A stretch of DNA of 64,000 bases from positions 1,612,001 to 1,676,000 of the forward strand of contig OX388350.1 of the NCBI GenBank assembly GCA_947579665.1. Reading direction: 5' to 3'. A program made the translations under genes and the position numbers. A model generated the notes under the pieces. The model was not told where the DNA came from and made no database searches. It saw nothing but the letters and a program-made list of their open reading frames with translations. Position 1 is the stretch's first letter, and every line of letters starts with the position of its first letter. Below, in pieces: positions 25,001-35,949 of this stretch. Source of the DNA: Sympetrum striolatum (Eukaryota > Arthropoda > Insecta > Odonata > Libellulidae).

Positions 25001-28000
25001 AAATTTCCATTTTATTCCTCTTTTTTTTCTTAATTTTCCTCATTTTATCGAGATATGACCACAAAAAGCAACAAAAACGGATCATTTTAGCGAAAATTCA
25101 ATTTCTTTCCTTTTTTTCCTTCATTTTCCTCATTTTATCGAGATATGACCACAAAAAGCAACAAAAACGGATCATTTTAGCGAAAATTCAATTTCTTTCC
25201 TATTTTCCTTCATTTTCCTCATTTTAAAGAGATATTATCGAAAAATGCAACAAAAACGAATAATTTTAGAGAAATTTCTATTTTTTCCATAATTTTTTTC
25301 ATTTTATCGAGATATTATTGAAAATAGCTACAAAAATAAATTATTTTAAGGAATTTCAATTTTTTCCTTAATTTACCTCATTTTATCGAGATATGACCGC
25401 AAAATGCCAAAAAAACAGATCATTTTATCGAATTTTAAATTTTTTTCCTCTTCCTTTTCATTAATGTTCCTTATTTTATCGAGATATAATCGGAAAATGC
25501 AAAATAAAAGAAAAAGTTTAGCTAAATTTCGATTTTTTTCCTCTTTTTTTCCCTAATTTTCCTAATTCTAACGAGATATTATCGAAAAAAAGCAACAAAA
25601 AAGTATAATTTTAGTAAAATTTCAAATGTTTTCCTCTTTTTTCCTTAATTTTCCCCTTTTTATCAAGATATGACCGAAAAAAACAACAAAAACAAATAAT
25701 TTTAGCAAAATTTCAATTTTTATTCCTTTTCTATCCCGTAATTTTCCTCAATTTATCGTAATATTATCGAGAAAAGCAAAAAAACGAGTAATTTAATCGA
25801 AATTTCAATTTTATTCCTCTTTTTTTTCTTAATTTTCCTCATTTTATCGAAATATGACCACAAAAAGCAACAAAAACGGATCATTTTAGCGAAAATTCAA
25901 TTTCTTTCCTTTTTTTCCTTCATTTTCCTCATTTTATCGAAATATGACCACAAGAAGCAACAAAAACGGATCATTTTAGCGAAAATTCAATTTCTTTCCT
26001 TTTTTCCTTCATTTTCCTCATTTTAACGAGATATTATCGAAAAATGCAACAAAAACGAATAATTTTAGAGAAATTTCTATTTTTTCCATAATTGTTTTCA
26101 TTTTATCGAGATATTATCGAAAAAAGCAACAAAAATAAATTATTTTAAGGAATTTCAATATTTTTCCTTAATTTTCCTCATTTTATCGAGATATGACCGA
26201 AAAAAGCAACAAAAACGGATACTTTTATCGAATTTTCAATTTTTTTCCTCTTCCTTTTCATTAATGTTCCTCATTTTATCGAGATATTATCGGAAAATGC
26301 AAAATAAAAGAATAATTTTAGCTAAATTTCGATTTTTTTCAGCTTTTTTTCCCTAATTTTCCTCATTCTATCGAGATATTATCGAAAAAAGCAACAAAAA
26401 AGTATAATTTTAGTAAAATTTCAAATGTTTTCCTCTTTTTTCCTAAATATTCCCCTTTTTATCAAGATATGACCGAAAAAAGCAACAAAAACAAATAATT
26501 TTAGCAAACTTTCAATTTTTTTCTGCTTTTTTTCCTTAAATTTCCTCATTTGATCGAGATATGACCGAAAAAAGCAACAAAAACGAATACTTTTATCGAA
26601 TTTTCAATTTTTTTCCTCTCCCTTTCCCCTAATTTTCCTAATTCTATCGAGATATTATCGAAAAAAGCATAAAAAAAGTATAATTTTAGTAAAATTTCAA
26701 ATGTTTTCCTCTTTTTTCCTTAATTTTCCCTTTTTTATCAAGATATGACCGAAAAAAAACAACAAAAACAAATAATTTTAGCAAAATTTCAATTTTTATT
26801 CCTTTTCTATCCCGTAATTTTCCTCAATTTATCGTAATATTATCGAGAAAAGCAAAAAAACGAGTAATTTAATCGAAATTTCAATTTTATTCCTCTTTTT
26901 TTCTTAATTTTCCTTATTTTATCGAAATATGACCACAAAAAGCAACAAAAACGGATCATTTTAGCGAAAATTCAATTTCTTTCCTTTTTTTCCTTCATTT
27001 TCCTCATTTTATCGATATATGACCACAAGAAGCAACAAAAACGGATCATTTTAGCGAAAATTCAATTTCTTTCCTTTTTTCCTTCATTTTCCTCATTTTA
27101 ACGAGATATTATCGAAAAATGCAACAAAAACGAATAATTTTAGAGAAATTTCTATTTTTTCCATAATTTTTTTCATTTTATCGAGATATTATCGAAAATA
27201 GCAACAAAAATAAATTATTTTAAGGAATTTCAATATTTTTCCTTAATTTTCCTCATTTTATCGAAATATGACCGAAAAAAGCAACAAAACGGATACTTTT
27301 ATCGAATTTTCAATTTTTTTCCTCTTCCTTTTCATTAATGTTCCTCATTTTATCGAGATATTATCGGAAAATGCAAAATAAAAGAATAATTTTAGCTAAA
27401 TTTCGATTTTTTTTCAGCTTTTTTTCCCTAATTTTCCTAATTCTATCGAGATATTATCGAAAAAGCAACAAAAAAGTATAATTTTAGTAAAATTTTAAAT
27501 GTTTTCCTCTTTTTTCTAAATAATCCCCTTCTTATCAAGATATGACCGAAAAAAGCAGCAAAAAATTATAACTTTAGTAAAATTTCAAATGTTTTCCTCT
27601 CTTTTTCCTTAAATTTCCTCATTTGATAGAGATATGACCGAAAAAAGCAACAAAAACGAATACTTTTATAGAATTTTCAATTTTTTATCCTCTCCCCTTT
27701 TCTCTAATTTTCCTAATTCTATCGAGATATTATCGAAAAAAGCACCAAAAAAGTATAATTTTAGTAAAATTTCAAATGTTTTCCTCTTTTTTTCTTAATT
27801 TTTCCCTTTTTATCAAGATATGACCGAAAAAAAGTAACAAAAACGAATACTTTTATCGAATTTTCAATTTTTTCCTCTCCCTTTTCCCTAATTTTCCTAA
27901 TTCTATCAAGATATTATCGAAAAAAAGCAACAAAAAAAGTATAATTTTAGTTAAATTTCAAATGTTTTTCCTCTTTTTTTTCCTTAATTTTCCCCTTTTT

Positions 28001-29514
28001 ATCAAGATATGACCGAAAAAAACAACAAAAACAAATAATTATAGCAAAATTTCAATTTTTATTCCTTTTATATCCCATAATTTTCCTCAATTTATCGTAA
28101 TATTATCGAAAAAAGCAAAAAAACGAGTAATTTAATCGAAATTTCAATTTTATTCCTCTTTTTTTTTAATTTTCCTCATTTTATCGAAATATGACCACAA
28201 AAAAGCAACAAAAACGGATCATTTTAGCGAAAATTCAATTTCTTTCCTATTTTTCCTTCATTTTCCTAATTTTAACGAGATATTATCGAAAAAAGAAACA
28301 AAAACGAACAATATTTGTGAAAGTTTATTTTTTCCTCTATTATTCCTTAAATTTCCTAATTTTATCGAGATATTATCAAGAAAAGCAACAAAAACAAATA
28401 ATTTTAGCATAATTTCAATTTTATTTCCTCTCTTTTTCAATTCTCCTGATTTTATCGAGATATTATCGAAAAAAGCAACAAAAACGAGTAATTTAATCGA
28501 AATTTCAATCTTATTCCTCTTTTTTTTTCTTAATTATTCCCATTTATTCGATATATTATCGCAAAAAGCAACAAAAAACGAATTATTATAGCGAAAATTC
28601 AATTTCTTTCTTCATTTTCCTCATTTTATCGAGATATTATCGAAAAAAGCATCAAAAACGAATACTTTTATCGAATTTTCAATTTTTTTCCTCTCCCTTT
28701 TCCCTAATTTTCCTAATTCTATCGAGATATTATCGAAAAAAGCAACAAAAAAGTATAATTTTAGTAAAATTTCAATGTTTTCCTCTTTTTTTCCTTAATT
28801 TTCCCTTTTTATCAAGATATGACCGAAAAAAACAACAAAAAACATATAATTTTAGCACAATTTCAATTTTTATTCCTTTTCTATCCCATAAATTTCCTCC
28901 ATTTATCGTAATATTATCGAGAAAAGCAAAAAAACGAGTTATTTAATCGAAATTTCAATTTTATTCCTCTTTTTTTTAATTTTCCTCATTTTATCGAGAT
29001 ATGACCACAAAAAGCAACAAAAACGGATCATTTTAGCGAAAAATCAATTTCTTCCTTTTTTTCCTTCATTTTCTCATTTTAACGAGATATTATCGAAAAA
29101 GCAACAAAAACGATTAATTTTAGAGAAATTTCTATTTTTACCATAATTTTTATAATTTTATCGAGATATTATCGAAAAAGCAACAAAATAAATTTTTTTA
29201 AGGAATTTCAATTTTTTTCCTTAATTTTCCTCATTTTATCGAGATATGACCGAAAAAAGCAACAAAAAACGGATACTTTTATCGAATTTTCAATTTTTTC
29301 CTCTTTTTTTCATTAATGTTCCTAATTCTATCCAGATATTATCGAAAAAAGCAACAAAAAAGTATAATTTTAGTAATTTCAAATGTTTTCCTCTTTTTTT
29401 CCTTAATTTTCCCCTTTTTATCAAGATATGACCGAAAAAAGCAACAAAAACAAATAATTTTAGCAAAATTTCAATCTTTTTCAGCTTTTTTCCCTTAAAT
29501 TTCCTCATTTGATC
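22071..29514. repeat. Second homogenised satellite domain
   Basis: A different monomer order is repeated here. The landmark word GGAAAATGCAAAATAAAAGAA appears near 22,095, 23,440, 24,155, 25,490, 26,293 and 27,365. Alternating spacings of about 1,340 and 715-800 bp define a composite unit of about 2.06-2.14 kb, shortening toward the gap. Monomers with GACCACAAAAAGCAAC and GACCGAAAAAAGCAAC alternate within it. Confidence 0.75.
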
Positions 29515-29714
29515 NNNNNNNNNNNNNNNNNNNNNNNNNNNNNNNNNNNNNNNNNNNNNNNNNNNNNNNNNNNNNNNNNNNNNNNNNNNNNNNNNNNNNN
29601 NNNNNNNNNNNNNNNNNNNNNNNNNNNNNNNNNNNNNNNNNNNNNNNNNNNNNNNNNNNNNNNNNNNNNNNNNNNNNNNNNNNNNNNNNNNNNNNNNNNN
29701 NNNNNNNNNNNNNN
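29515..29714. other. Assembly gap of 200 N
   Basis: Exactly 200 undetermined bases. A round number is typical of a scaffolder's placeholder gap, not a measured length. The contig to the right begins exactly at the terminal CAGTGG of a hAT element. The satellite and the transposon-rich right half should therefore not be assumed adjacent. Confidence 0.97.
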
Positions 29715-30145
29715 CAGTGGTTCCCAAACTTATTTTACCCCTTTTCCAGAAAAAATATCACTCAGTGCCCCCTGGATTTTCTTATAAATTTTAATAGCAA
29801 TTAAACAAAGATATATGCATTAATTTTTCTACCTTTTTCGTAAAATATAGTAAAGAAAGGTGTAAATTAGAAAAATTAAAGATTCAAATTATGAAACTAT
29901 TTTTAAATCTCTGAATAAGGTAATACAAAAAAAGATAAAACATTCGAAATCATCTTAATGAGAAGGATGAATCTGGTATTCTGCTACTAATGTGGTAATC
30001 CTTGGCTCTATTTTCGTCAGCAGTAATTTTAAATTGCAGCGATTGACTATTTGCAATCGGTGTCTTTTTTGTTAATAAATAAGTTATGGCACTAAATCCA
30101 AGTTCCGCTAAATATGGGGAAGGAAAGTCAATTAAGAACTTTTGA
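29715..30145 (-). repeat. Left inverted arm of the hAT element (431 bp)
   Basis: This arm is the reverse complement of 32,751-33,181; reading through it I found no mismatch. It contains the 3' terminal region of the element and, on the minus strand, a second copy of the last ~65 codons of the transposase. The native 5' end seems to have been replaced by an inverted copy of the 3' end. The match stops at 30,145, after which the two sides are unrelated. Confidence 0.85.
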
Positions 30146-30944
30146 AAGATACTCCCAATTCATCTCTTTGTTCTATCCATGGCCTAATCCACCACCACCT
30201 TCCGTTTTAGCATATCCGAACAGAGCTCACTCACTCAAATTCTTAATAGCCTCTTAAGGATTTTTTTCTATTCTTTACTATTGAAAACCACAGTTCCTTG
30301 TCAGAAATTCAGGAAATCACCTACTCTGCGCTGACTTACACAGCGAGCGCCCGACATTTTCCATTCAATTACCATCCCATTTCGGGAAAACTACGATAGC
30401 TATTGTTACTAAACTCTAAGAAAATAAAAATTGTAACATTATTCTTTATTTCATTCGCAGTATATACTTATGTAAAACTGATATTTAAAAAAAATTACAA
30501 TATGTCAACTTTTTCATGTTTAATCCTGTAAAATTTACGACAACGCAAAACAAATATTTAATTATAACCGTTGAAAAGTATAAATAAATTGTCTTTAGAC
30601 ATTATCGTTGAGTAGAATAATAGAGGAAGTCAGACAAAACATTAATTAAATTCTGAGTGATAGAACATGAGATACAATGTGATATAAAATTGTTAATTCA
30701 CGGTTCGTTGGACAGGATTTGAGCATGCATTAAAAATCAGTCAGTACAGCGGGTAAAAATCTGAAAAAGCGTTCCGTATCTGATAGTAACCTTTCTGAAA
30801 ACTCTGCCGGCACGAAAAGGTTAATAATATCATGTTTATTCATTTCATTAGTATTTATTTTAGTTTGTTATTTACAAAGATATTTCAAAAAAAATATTAA
30901 TTAAAAATACCTCCATAATAATTTTATTGCTTCTACAGATAATT
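30146..30944. other. hAT interior upstream of the transposase
   Basis: About 800 bp between the left arm and the transposase start. It is AT-rich with no recognisable frame. A TTGCTTCTACAG stretch just before 30,941 resembles a splice acceptor, consistent with an intron upstream of the first recognisable codon, but this is only suggestive. Confidence 0.4.
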
Positions 30945-32946
30945 ATGGTTCAACAAAAGAAAAAATGTAGACAGTATAATATCGAATATGTATTTGAAAT
31001 ATGGCTTTATTGAGTCGCCTGTAAACAATATATAACCAATATGCCTGATTAGTCATAAAGTTTTATCAAATGAGTGTATGAAGCCTTCCAGGCTACAAGA
31101 ACATTTGACTAAAATTCATTGTGATCAAAACATAAGGATTTATCTTATTTTTGAACACTAAAAGAAAAAATACAGATTCAGGGTTAATTTTGTGGTACTT
31201 ATTAACTTGTAAAAAAATCCATGGTAAACAAACTTTTACTAGACAGGTAACATATAATTTTTTCATCAGGTGTTTAAAAAAAATACCTGATGATTTTTTT
31301 TAGCACCTTTTTAAAAAAAAGACCTGATGACTCTACGAAACCTTGGTCCTCTTATTCGGATAATAAATTAGTGTTCTAGTAAAAGTTTGTTTACCATGAA
31401 TGTTTTACTAAAAGAAAAAATTGTCAAACAACCTTGATGGCGAAACTCTTTTCAGCCGCGACCACACAAGATGGTGATGGCTTGCTTGCATCTTATAATA
31501 TTTTGTTCATGATTTCCAAATCGCGAAAACCTCATACAATTGGTGAAGAACTAATTATACCGGCCATAAGTGAAGTAAAACGTACTGTGCTACACAAGCC
31601 AGCATCTGATATTATCGAGAAAATTTTGTTGAGCAATAATACAGTGCCAATAAGAATTGATGAAAAGGCTCAAGATGTTGAAGATTCATCGCATGGCTAT
31701 TTAAAAACACCTCGGTTTTCTATTCAACTCGATGAGCCATTTTTGTTAGGAAATAAAGCTTTACTTTTAGCATACGTGCGGTTCACAAAGGAAGAACAAA
31801 TTTGCGAAGAATTATTATTTGCTAAATATTTGCAAACTGATACTAAAGGCGAATCAAAATTTCATGTATTGGATGAGTTTTTTAAATAAAAAGAAATACC
31901 TTCGAGTAATATCTTATCAGCTGCCAGCGATGCTAAGACGCTACAGTGGTTTTCTTGCATATTAAAATAAGGAGGTGCCGAATCCATTCACAGTACTCTG
32001 TATCATCCATCGTCAATATCTAGTTGCCATAAAATTTTAGCGCACGTCTACATAATTTATTACAATATGTAATTAAAGCTATCAACACTATTAGAAGCAA
32101 ATCATTGAATGACAGATTATTTAAACAGCTTTTGTATTGAAAGCCATGAAGAACTTAATCGTTTGCTGCTTCATACAGAAGTTTGTTTGTTTTCAAAGTG
32201 TGTCTGTTTAGATAGGTTTTATAAGCTATAACTTGGTGCTGGAGTACTTGAATGATAAACATGATGCTTTACGATCCAATTTAATTCAACCTTAAAATGA
32301 CATTTCTTGCTTGACCGACTTGTTTCAAGAATTTAATGAAAGCAAGCTTCAGCTTCAAAGTGATGAACTGAATTTAATAAAAACAAAATCTGCTATTTCT
32401 GCATTTGTGAAAAAACATCTTCTGTACAAACTAAATTTTAGAAGAGGGGAATTCAGCCAGTTCCCCAATTTATCAGGTGCAGAAAAAAAAATTGAAGACT
32501 TGAATTGATTTCTTATTGTGAGCACTCAAAGAATACAAAATATCATGAACGATTTGATGATATTTTGAAAAAGAACATACCTGATTGAATTTTGGATCGT
32601 TTTTCTAGAGCAAAGAATCTCCACAGTTGCAAGAAGAACTGAGGATGTAACTACAAATGTTGAGTTGAAATTTAAATTGAAAAGCGGCTACCAGCAATTC
32701 TGGCTGTAAAAGGAGATCCCTACGGCTTACCCTGAAATATGGGCTTCAATTCAAAAGTTCTTAATTGACTTTCCTTCCCCATATTTAGCGGAACTTGGAT
32801 TTAGTGCCATAACTTATTTATTAACAAAAAAGACACCGATTGCAAATAGTCAATCGCTGCAATTTAAAATTACTGCTGACGAAAATAGAGCCAAGGATTA
32901 CCACATTAGTAGCAGAATACCAGATTCATCCTTCTCATTAAGATGA
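30945..32946 (+). pseudogene. hAT transposase pseudogene (ZBED5/FAM200-like)
   Basis: Successive frames give the parts of a hAT transposase in order. A start with MVQQKKKCRQYNIEY leads into a BED zinc finger at about 30,945-31,165, with PICLISHKVLSNECMKPSR and QEHLTKIH visible; the second cysteine of the CxxC pair is a serine and the frame shifts within the finger. An RNase H-fold segment follows at 31,434-31,889 (SKSRKPHTIGEELIIPA, FSIQLDE with the first catalytic aspartate, AYVRFTKEEQICEELLF) and ends at a stop. A damaged middle spans about 31,890-32,510 (LLLHTEV, DELNLIKTKSAISAFVKK). The dimerisation region at about 32,690-32,946 includes PYLAELGFSAITYLLTKK. There are several stops and frameshifts and one insertion, so it is inactive. 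Confidence 0.88.
31172..31406. mobile_element. Nested insertion inside the hAT transposase
   Basis: The 15-bp direct repeat ACTAAAAGAAAAAAT occurs at 31,157-31,171 and 31,407-31,421, exactly where one copy would restore continuity of the transposase between the BED finger and the main domain. The intervening 235 bp therefore looks like an insertion with a 15-bp target-site duplication. Inside lies a perfect 23-bp inverted repeat (31,220-31,242 and 31,376-31,398, outer end CATGGTAAACAAAC) and inner repeats of ACCTGATGA. The long duplication suggests a retroposed or otherwise unusual element; no family was recognised. Confidence 0.65.
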
Positions 32947-33181
32947 TTTCGAATGTTTTATCTTTTTTTGTATTACCTTATTCAGAGATTTAAAAATAGT
33001 TTCATAATTTGAATCTTTAATTTTTCTAATTTACACCTTTCTTTACTATATTTTACGAAAAAGGTAGAAAAATTAATGCATATATCTTTGTTTAATTGCT
33101 ATTAAAATTTATAAGAAAATCCAGGGGGCACTGAGTGATATTTTTTCTGGAAAAGGGGTAAAATAAGTTTGGGAACCACTG

Positions 33182-34114
33182 GTCTAGATGGTAAATTTTA
33201 TAAAACCAAAAGTTGTTTTCAAGGTAAAATTTTGTAAATTCTGTTCCCCAAAAATAATTATTTTCAGTAACAGCGATATTATTAAGCATAACAATTAGTT
33301 AGAGGAAGAATTTATTATCTAAGTCTCATACATATTATTTTATGAATTCAGATGCTTAGTTTGTTCTGCTCTGTTAGAAACATCTCCTTTCTTGTCCAAT
33401 ATTGCTTCACTAAATTCCTATCAGTAATTTTTTCAAACTAGGTAATTCAGTGCAGCTGTTTTATTAATGTGTTGTATATTAATGTACAGAAACAATACAC
33501 ATTACTTCCAGATAATTTTTCTACTATGATAAGCATTGGAACTTAATTTACTTTAATTGAATTGGCAGTCAAATGTGGTCACATTTTCAAATCAAAGAAT
33601 TACTTATTTTGATTACATATGCCAAATTTGGTTCAATTTATTGTTCATTCATTTATAAAACATAGGAAATTCTAAATACTAAGAAAGTGCGTCAGTTTTC
33701 ATATTACTAATGCTCAAATGATGGCTACAGCTATATTGTTTAGCATTGTCGTAGAGACATTGAAATAAAACTTTACATAAGGTTTGCTGAGCGTATTTAT
33801 TCGCAAAACATTACTTACAATAATTATACCCTAGAGATTAGGAGGCTGTTGACGGCAATCATGACTGACTGATTGAGGATCGGATGGCCACGGAGATACA
33901 TGGATATGGCATCAGTTGGCTGAAGGCCTCAAGCCCAATTCCTTCCAACTCTTTTGAAAGGTCCAGAGGGCACCACCAAAACATAGGAGGGAGGGAGATG
34001 CCAGAGCCAGTGCAAGACAAAGCATCATAGATGATCTTAATACTCATCCGCAAATGACTCTGAATCATCCCTTGCACTCTGTCCCTCCGACACCATGTGA
34101 CTAAGGTGAAACCT
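33182..34114. other. No gene recognised between the two transposons
   Basis: AT-rich to about 33,840, then a GC-richer patch (33,841-34,114) with an 89-codon minus-strand frame (33,859-34,128). I see no known domain in that translation. The patch may be a foreign insert next to the Tigger remnant or part of it, since the sequence runs directly into Tigger-like terminal sequence. Confidence 0.4.
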
Positions 34115-34860
34115 GCCTCAACGGCCACCTCCCTTAAGCGGTCACCTCCTCAAGCAGCAATTTTTAGAACGGTAAAATATCACATATAAACAATGTATAT
34201 TTCCCTTCCTTTAAGCTGCCACTAAACAAGTAGTTTACGAGCAAAAGAGCAAAGTGATTACCTTTGAGTGGACTGAGGATCCAAGAGAAAGTTCGTGAAA
34301 TAGTGAAGGAACTGGGGGTGAATAATCTTGTTGCCAGCAATGGCTGGTTAGTGTGTTTCAGAAAACGTCATAATATTGCATTTTGTGCAGTGTGTGGAGA
34401 AGGGGGAGGTTTAAAGGATGTTTACGATTGGAAGAAGAGATTACCATCCCTTTTAGATGGTTATGCCCCTCGTGACATATTTAATGCTGACGACAGTGGC
34501 CTTTTTTATCGGTCAATACCTAAAAAACCCTCAGCAATGAGATGTGCAAACGAGGAAATGTGTCAAGAGAAAGATTAACAGTACTGCTGTGCTGCAACGC
34601 GGTGGGAGAGAAACTCTTGGTAATAGGGAAATCTCTGAGACCTCGTTGTTTTAAAAGGGTTGATGCCCAACAGTTAGGAGTAATGCTAATAGAAGGGCAT
34701 GGGTGACGACAGCAATTTTCGAATCTTGGCTTAAGGACTTCAATGCTAAGATGGTCAATGAACAGCAGAAGGTGATTGGTTTACATGGGTAGGATTGATT
34801 TCTAACCACATTCCAGTAAGAATAACACTCTTCAAAAGATTTCTCTATAAATTTCAAAAT
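34115..34860 (+). mobile_element. Tigger/pogo-family DNA transposon remnant
   Basis: A segment at about 34,120-34,155 reads CCTCCCTTAAGCGGTCACCT, a style common at the ends of Tigger/pogo elements (AAGCGGTCACC-type repeats). It is followed within 110 bp by a decayed transposase. No matching right end was found, and the sequence loses similarity after about 34,800, so the copy is 3'-truncated or too diverged to follow. Confidence 0.65.
34264..34794 (+). pseudogene. Tigger/pogo DDE transposase fragment (CENP-B/Jerky-like)
   Basis: Translation gives the end of a CENP-B-type DNA-binding region (SNGWLVCFRKRHNI, as in the usual GWxxxFxxRxNI) and then the start of the DDE endonuclease, with DIFNADDSGLFYRSIPKKP containing the first catalytic aspartate. 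A stop after CQEKD at 34,578 is bypassed in another frame, which continues with LTVLLCCNAVGEKLLVIGKS and RPRCFK. A further frameshift near 34,685 leads to AWVTTAIFESWLKDFNAKM. The second catalytic aspartate region expected next (a VDN-type motif) is not reached. This is a fragment of an originally ~500-residue protein, clearly non-functional. Confidence 0.85.
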
Positions 34861-35212
34861 TTAATAAATGGTGGCTAAGGATAGAATTTAATTTAAAAAT
34901 CCCTTTCTCACAAGGAGCAAAGATCTAGCCGTAGAAAGCAAAACTGAAATGCTTCTACAATTTAATGTAATTTAGATACATGAAGATATGAATGGTTGAC
35001 ATAAGGTATTAAAAATATATCTAAATAATATTTGTCGAACAATGTGGACACAAAACCTTTCTTCACCAAACCTTTTCTGGGTTGATCTCACAAAAATGAG
35101 TAAAATTCGTCCAACTAACTAATGAGGTATGTAAATTATTTTCACAGTTATTAAGATCTATCAAATTTATTACTATAATTACTATAATATATAAATAAAT
35201 TATACTAAATTA
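34861..35212. other. No feature recognised
   Basis: AT-rich spacer between the Tigger remnant and the first array block, ending in an AT run (TATACTAATATTATATAT). The array homology begins at about 35,213 in mid-block, so this is the left edge of the array domain. Confidence 0.5.
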
Positions 35213-35891
35213 AATTATACTAATATTATATATGGGGGATATTTTTACCGCCCGGCATCGAACCCGGGTCTTTAAGGCAATACTTTCTATGCAGCACAAC
35301 AGAAAAACACCATCTCTAACCGCGTATGCAAATTCAAGCAGAAATATTGGTTGCAACTGCCTCAAATGACGACCTCCTTTTCCTTTCTATTTCTTATGAG
35401 AGAAACGTTATTGTGCTCTGGCTTCGAACCCAGCAACAGTACGGTCTTATGAAATTTTTTTTCTAAAACTTATTCGTACCATACATCTTCCAGCCAAGCA
35501 CGAACATCCTATCATTTCGATAAGTGCATGTAAAAAAATAATGAAAAACGGCTCCCATGTATTTTAAAGGGCAGATCTTTGCATCGTCCTAGCATCGAAC
35601 CCAGGATAACTTTTGTAAAAGTCATTGATGTTTTCGAAAGTCCAAGACCATAAATATTGGCACCTTGAGTTTTACTTCTCTACCTATCCGGAAAGTATTT
35701 TTTTTTAATTCCCGAAAATCACGGCAATGCATTCAAACGGGAAAAATCGGGACTTTGGGGCCCTCTGGAATCGAACCTATGACACTGAGGATCAAAGTCT
35801 CTTTTTTCCTGGGGGTTTCACGTTATGGCCAATATGTCATAAAAATTTCAGATCAATGACGCTTGTAGTTTAGGCTGTGAATTTGTATCCT
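35213..35891 (-). repeat. Block 1 (left-truncated, 4 monomers)
   Basis: Monomer cores (TCGAAC on plus) lie at 35,258, 35,424, 35,595 and 35,771, that is spacings of 166, 171 and 176 bp. There is no hairpin terminus. Its whole length matches the right part of block 21 (offset 22,090) with few differences, so it is probably a recombinant fragment of such a block. Confidence 0.85.
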
Positions 35892-35949
35892 ATCTATCTA
35901 TCTATCTATCTATTATATATAGATGCTTCTCCGGATTCATTCATATATC

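Larger units (their letters stand above)
8508..29514. repeat. T-rich satellite array, monomer about 85-92 bp
   Basis: About 21 kb is built from one monomer type, roughly 230-240 copies. The consensus on the plus strand is a TTTATCGAGATATTATCG core, a purine/A-rich arm (GAAAAAAGCAACAAAAACGA), an ATTTTAGCGAAATTTCAA section and a pyrimidine arm (TTTTTTCCTC followed by T runs and CCTTAATTTTCC). In one measured case successive ATCG landmarks lie 90 bp apart. CpG-containing words (ATCGAG, TATCGA, ACGAAT, GCGAAA) persist despite very high AT content. Every frame in this interval is a lysine/phenylalanine-rich translation of the repeat. The array stops at an assembly gap, so its real length is unknown. 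Confidence 0.95.
29715..33181 (+). mobile_element. hAT (Charlie/ZBED-type) DNA transposon, 3.47 kb, long-armed
   Basis: The element begins CAGTGGTTCCCAAACTT and ends with its reverse complement AAGTTTGGGAACCACTG, the terminus type of hAT-Charlie-like transposons. It encloses a decayed transposase with BED finger, RNase H-like and C-terminal dimerisation regions. The inverted arms are 431 bp, far longer than the roughly 15-bp ends usual in this group. The expected 8-bp target duplication cannot be checked because the left flank is the gap; the right flank reads GTCTAGAT. The element is non-autonomous as it stands. Confidence 0.85.

Noticed and set aside
8508..29514. About 30 lysine/phenylalanine-rich frames of 60-128 codons in the satellite, some repeated identically
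   Set aside because: They recur with the satellite period, exist on both strands, and consist of repeated translations of one monomer. They are translations of repeat DNA, not genes.
29290..29787. Frames crossing the N gap
   Set aside because: They consist of unknown residues joined to satellite and transposon-end translations.
33859..34128. 89-codon minus-strand frame in a GC-richer patch next to the Tigger remnant
   Set aside because: No domain or motif could be recognised and it runs into transposon terminal sequence. A fragment of an unknown element is possible but not supportable.
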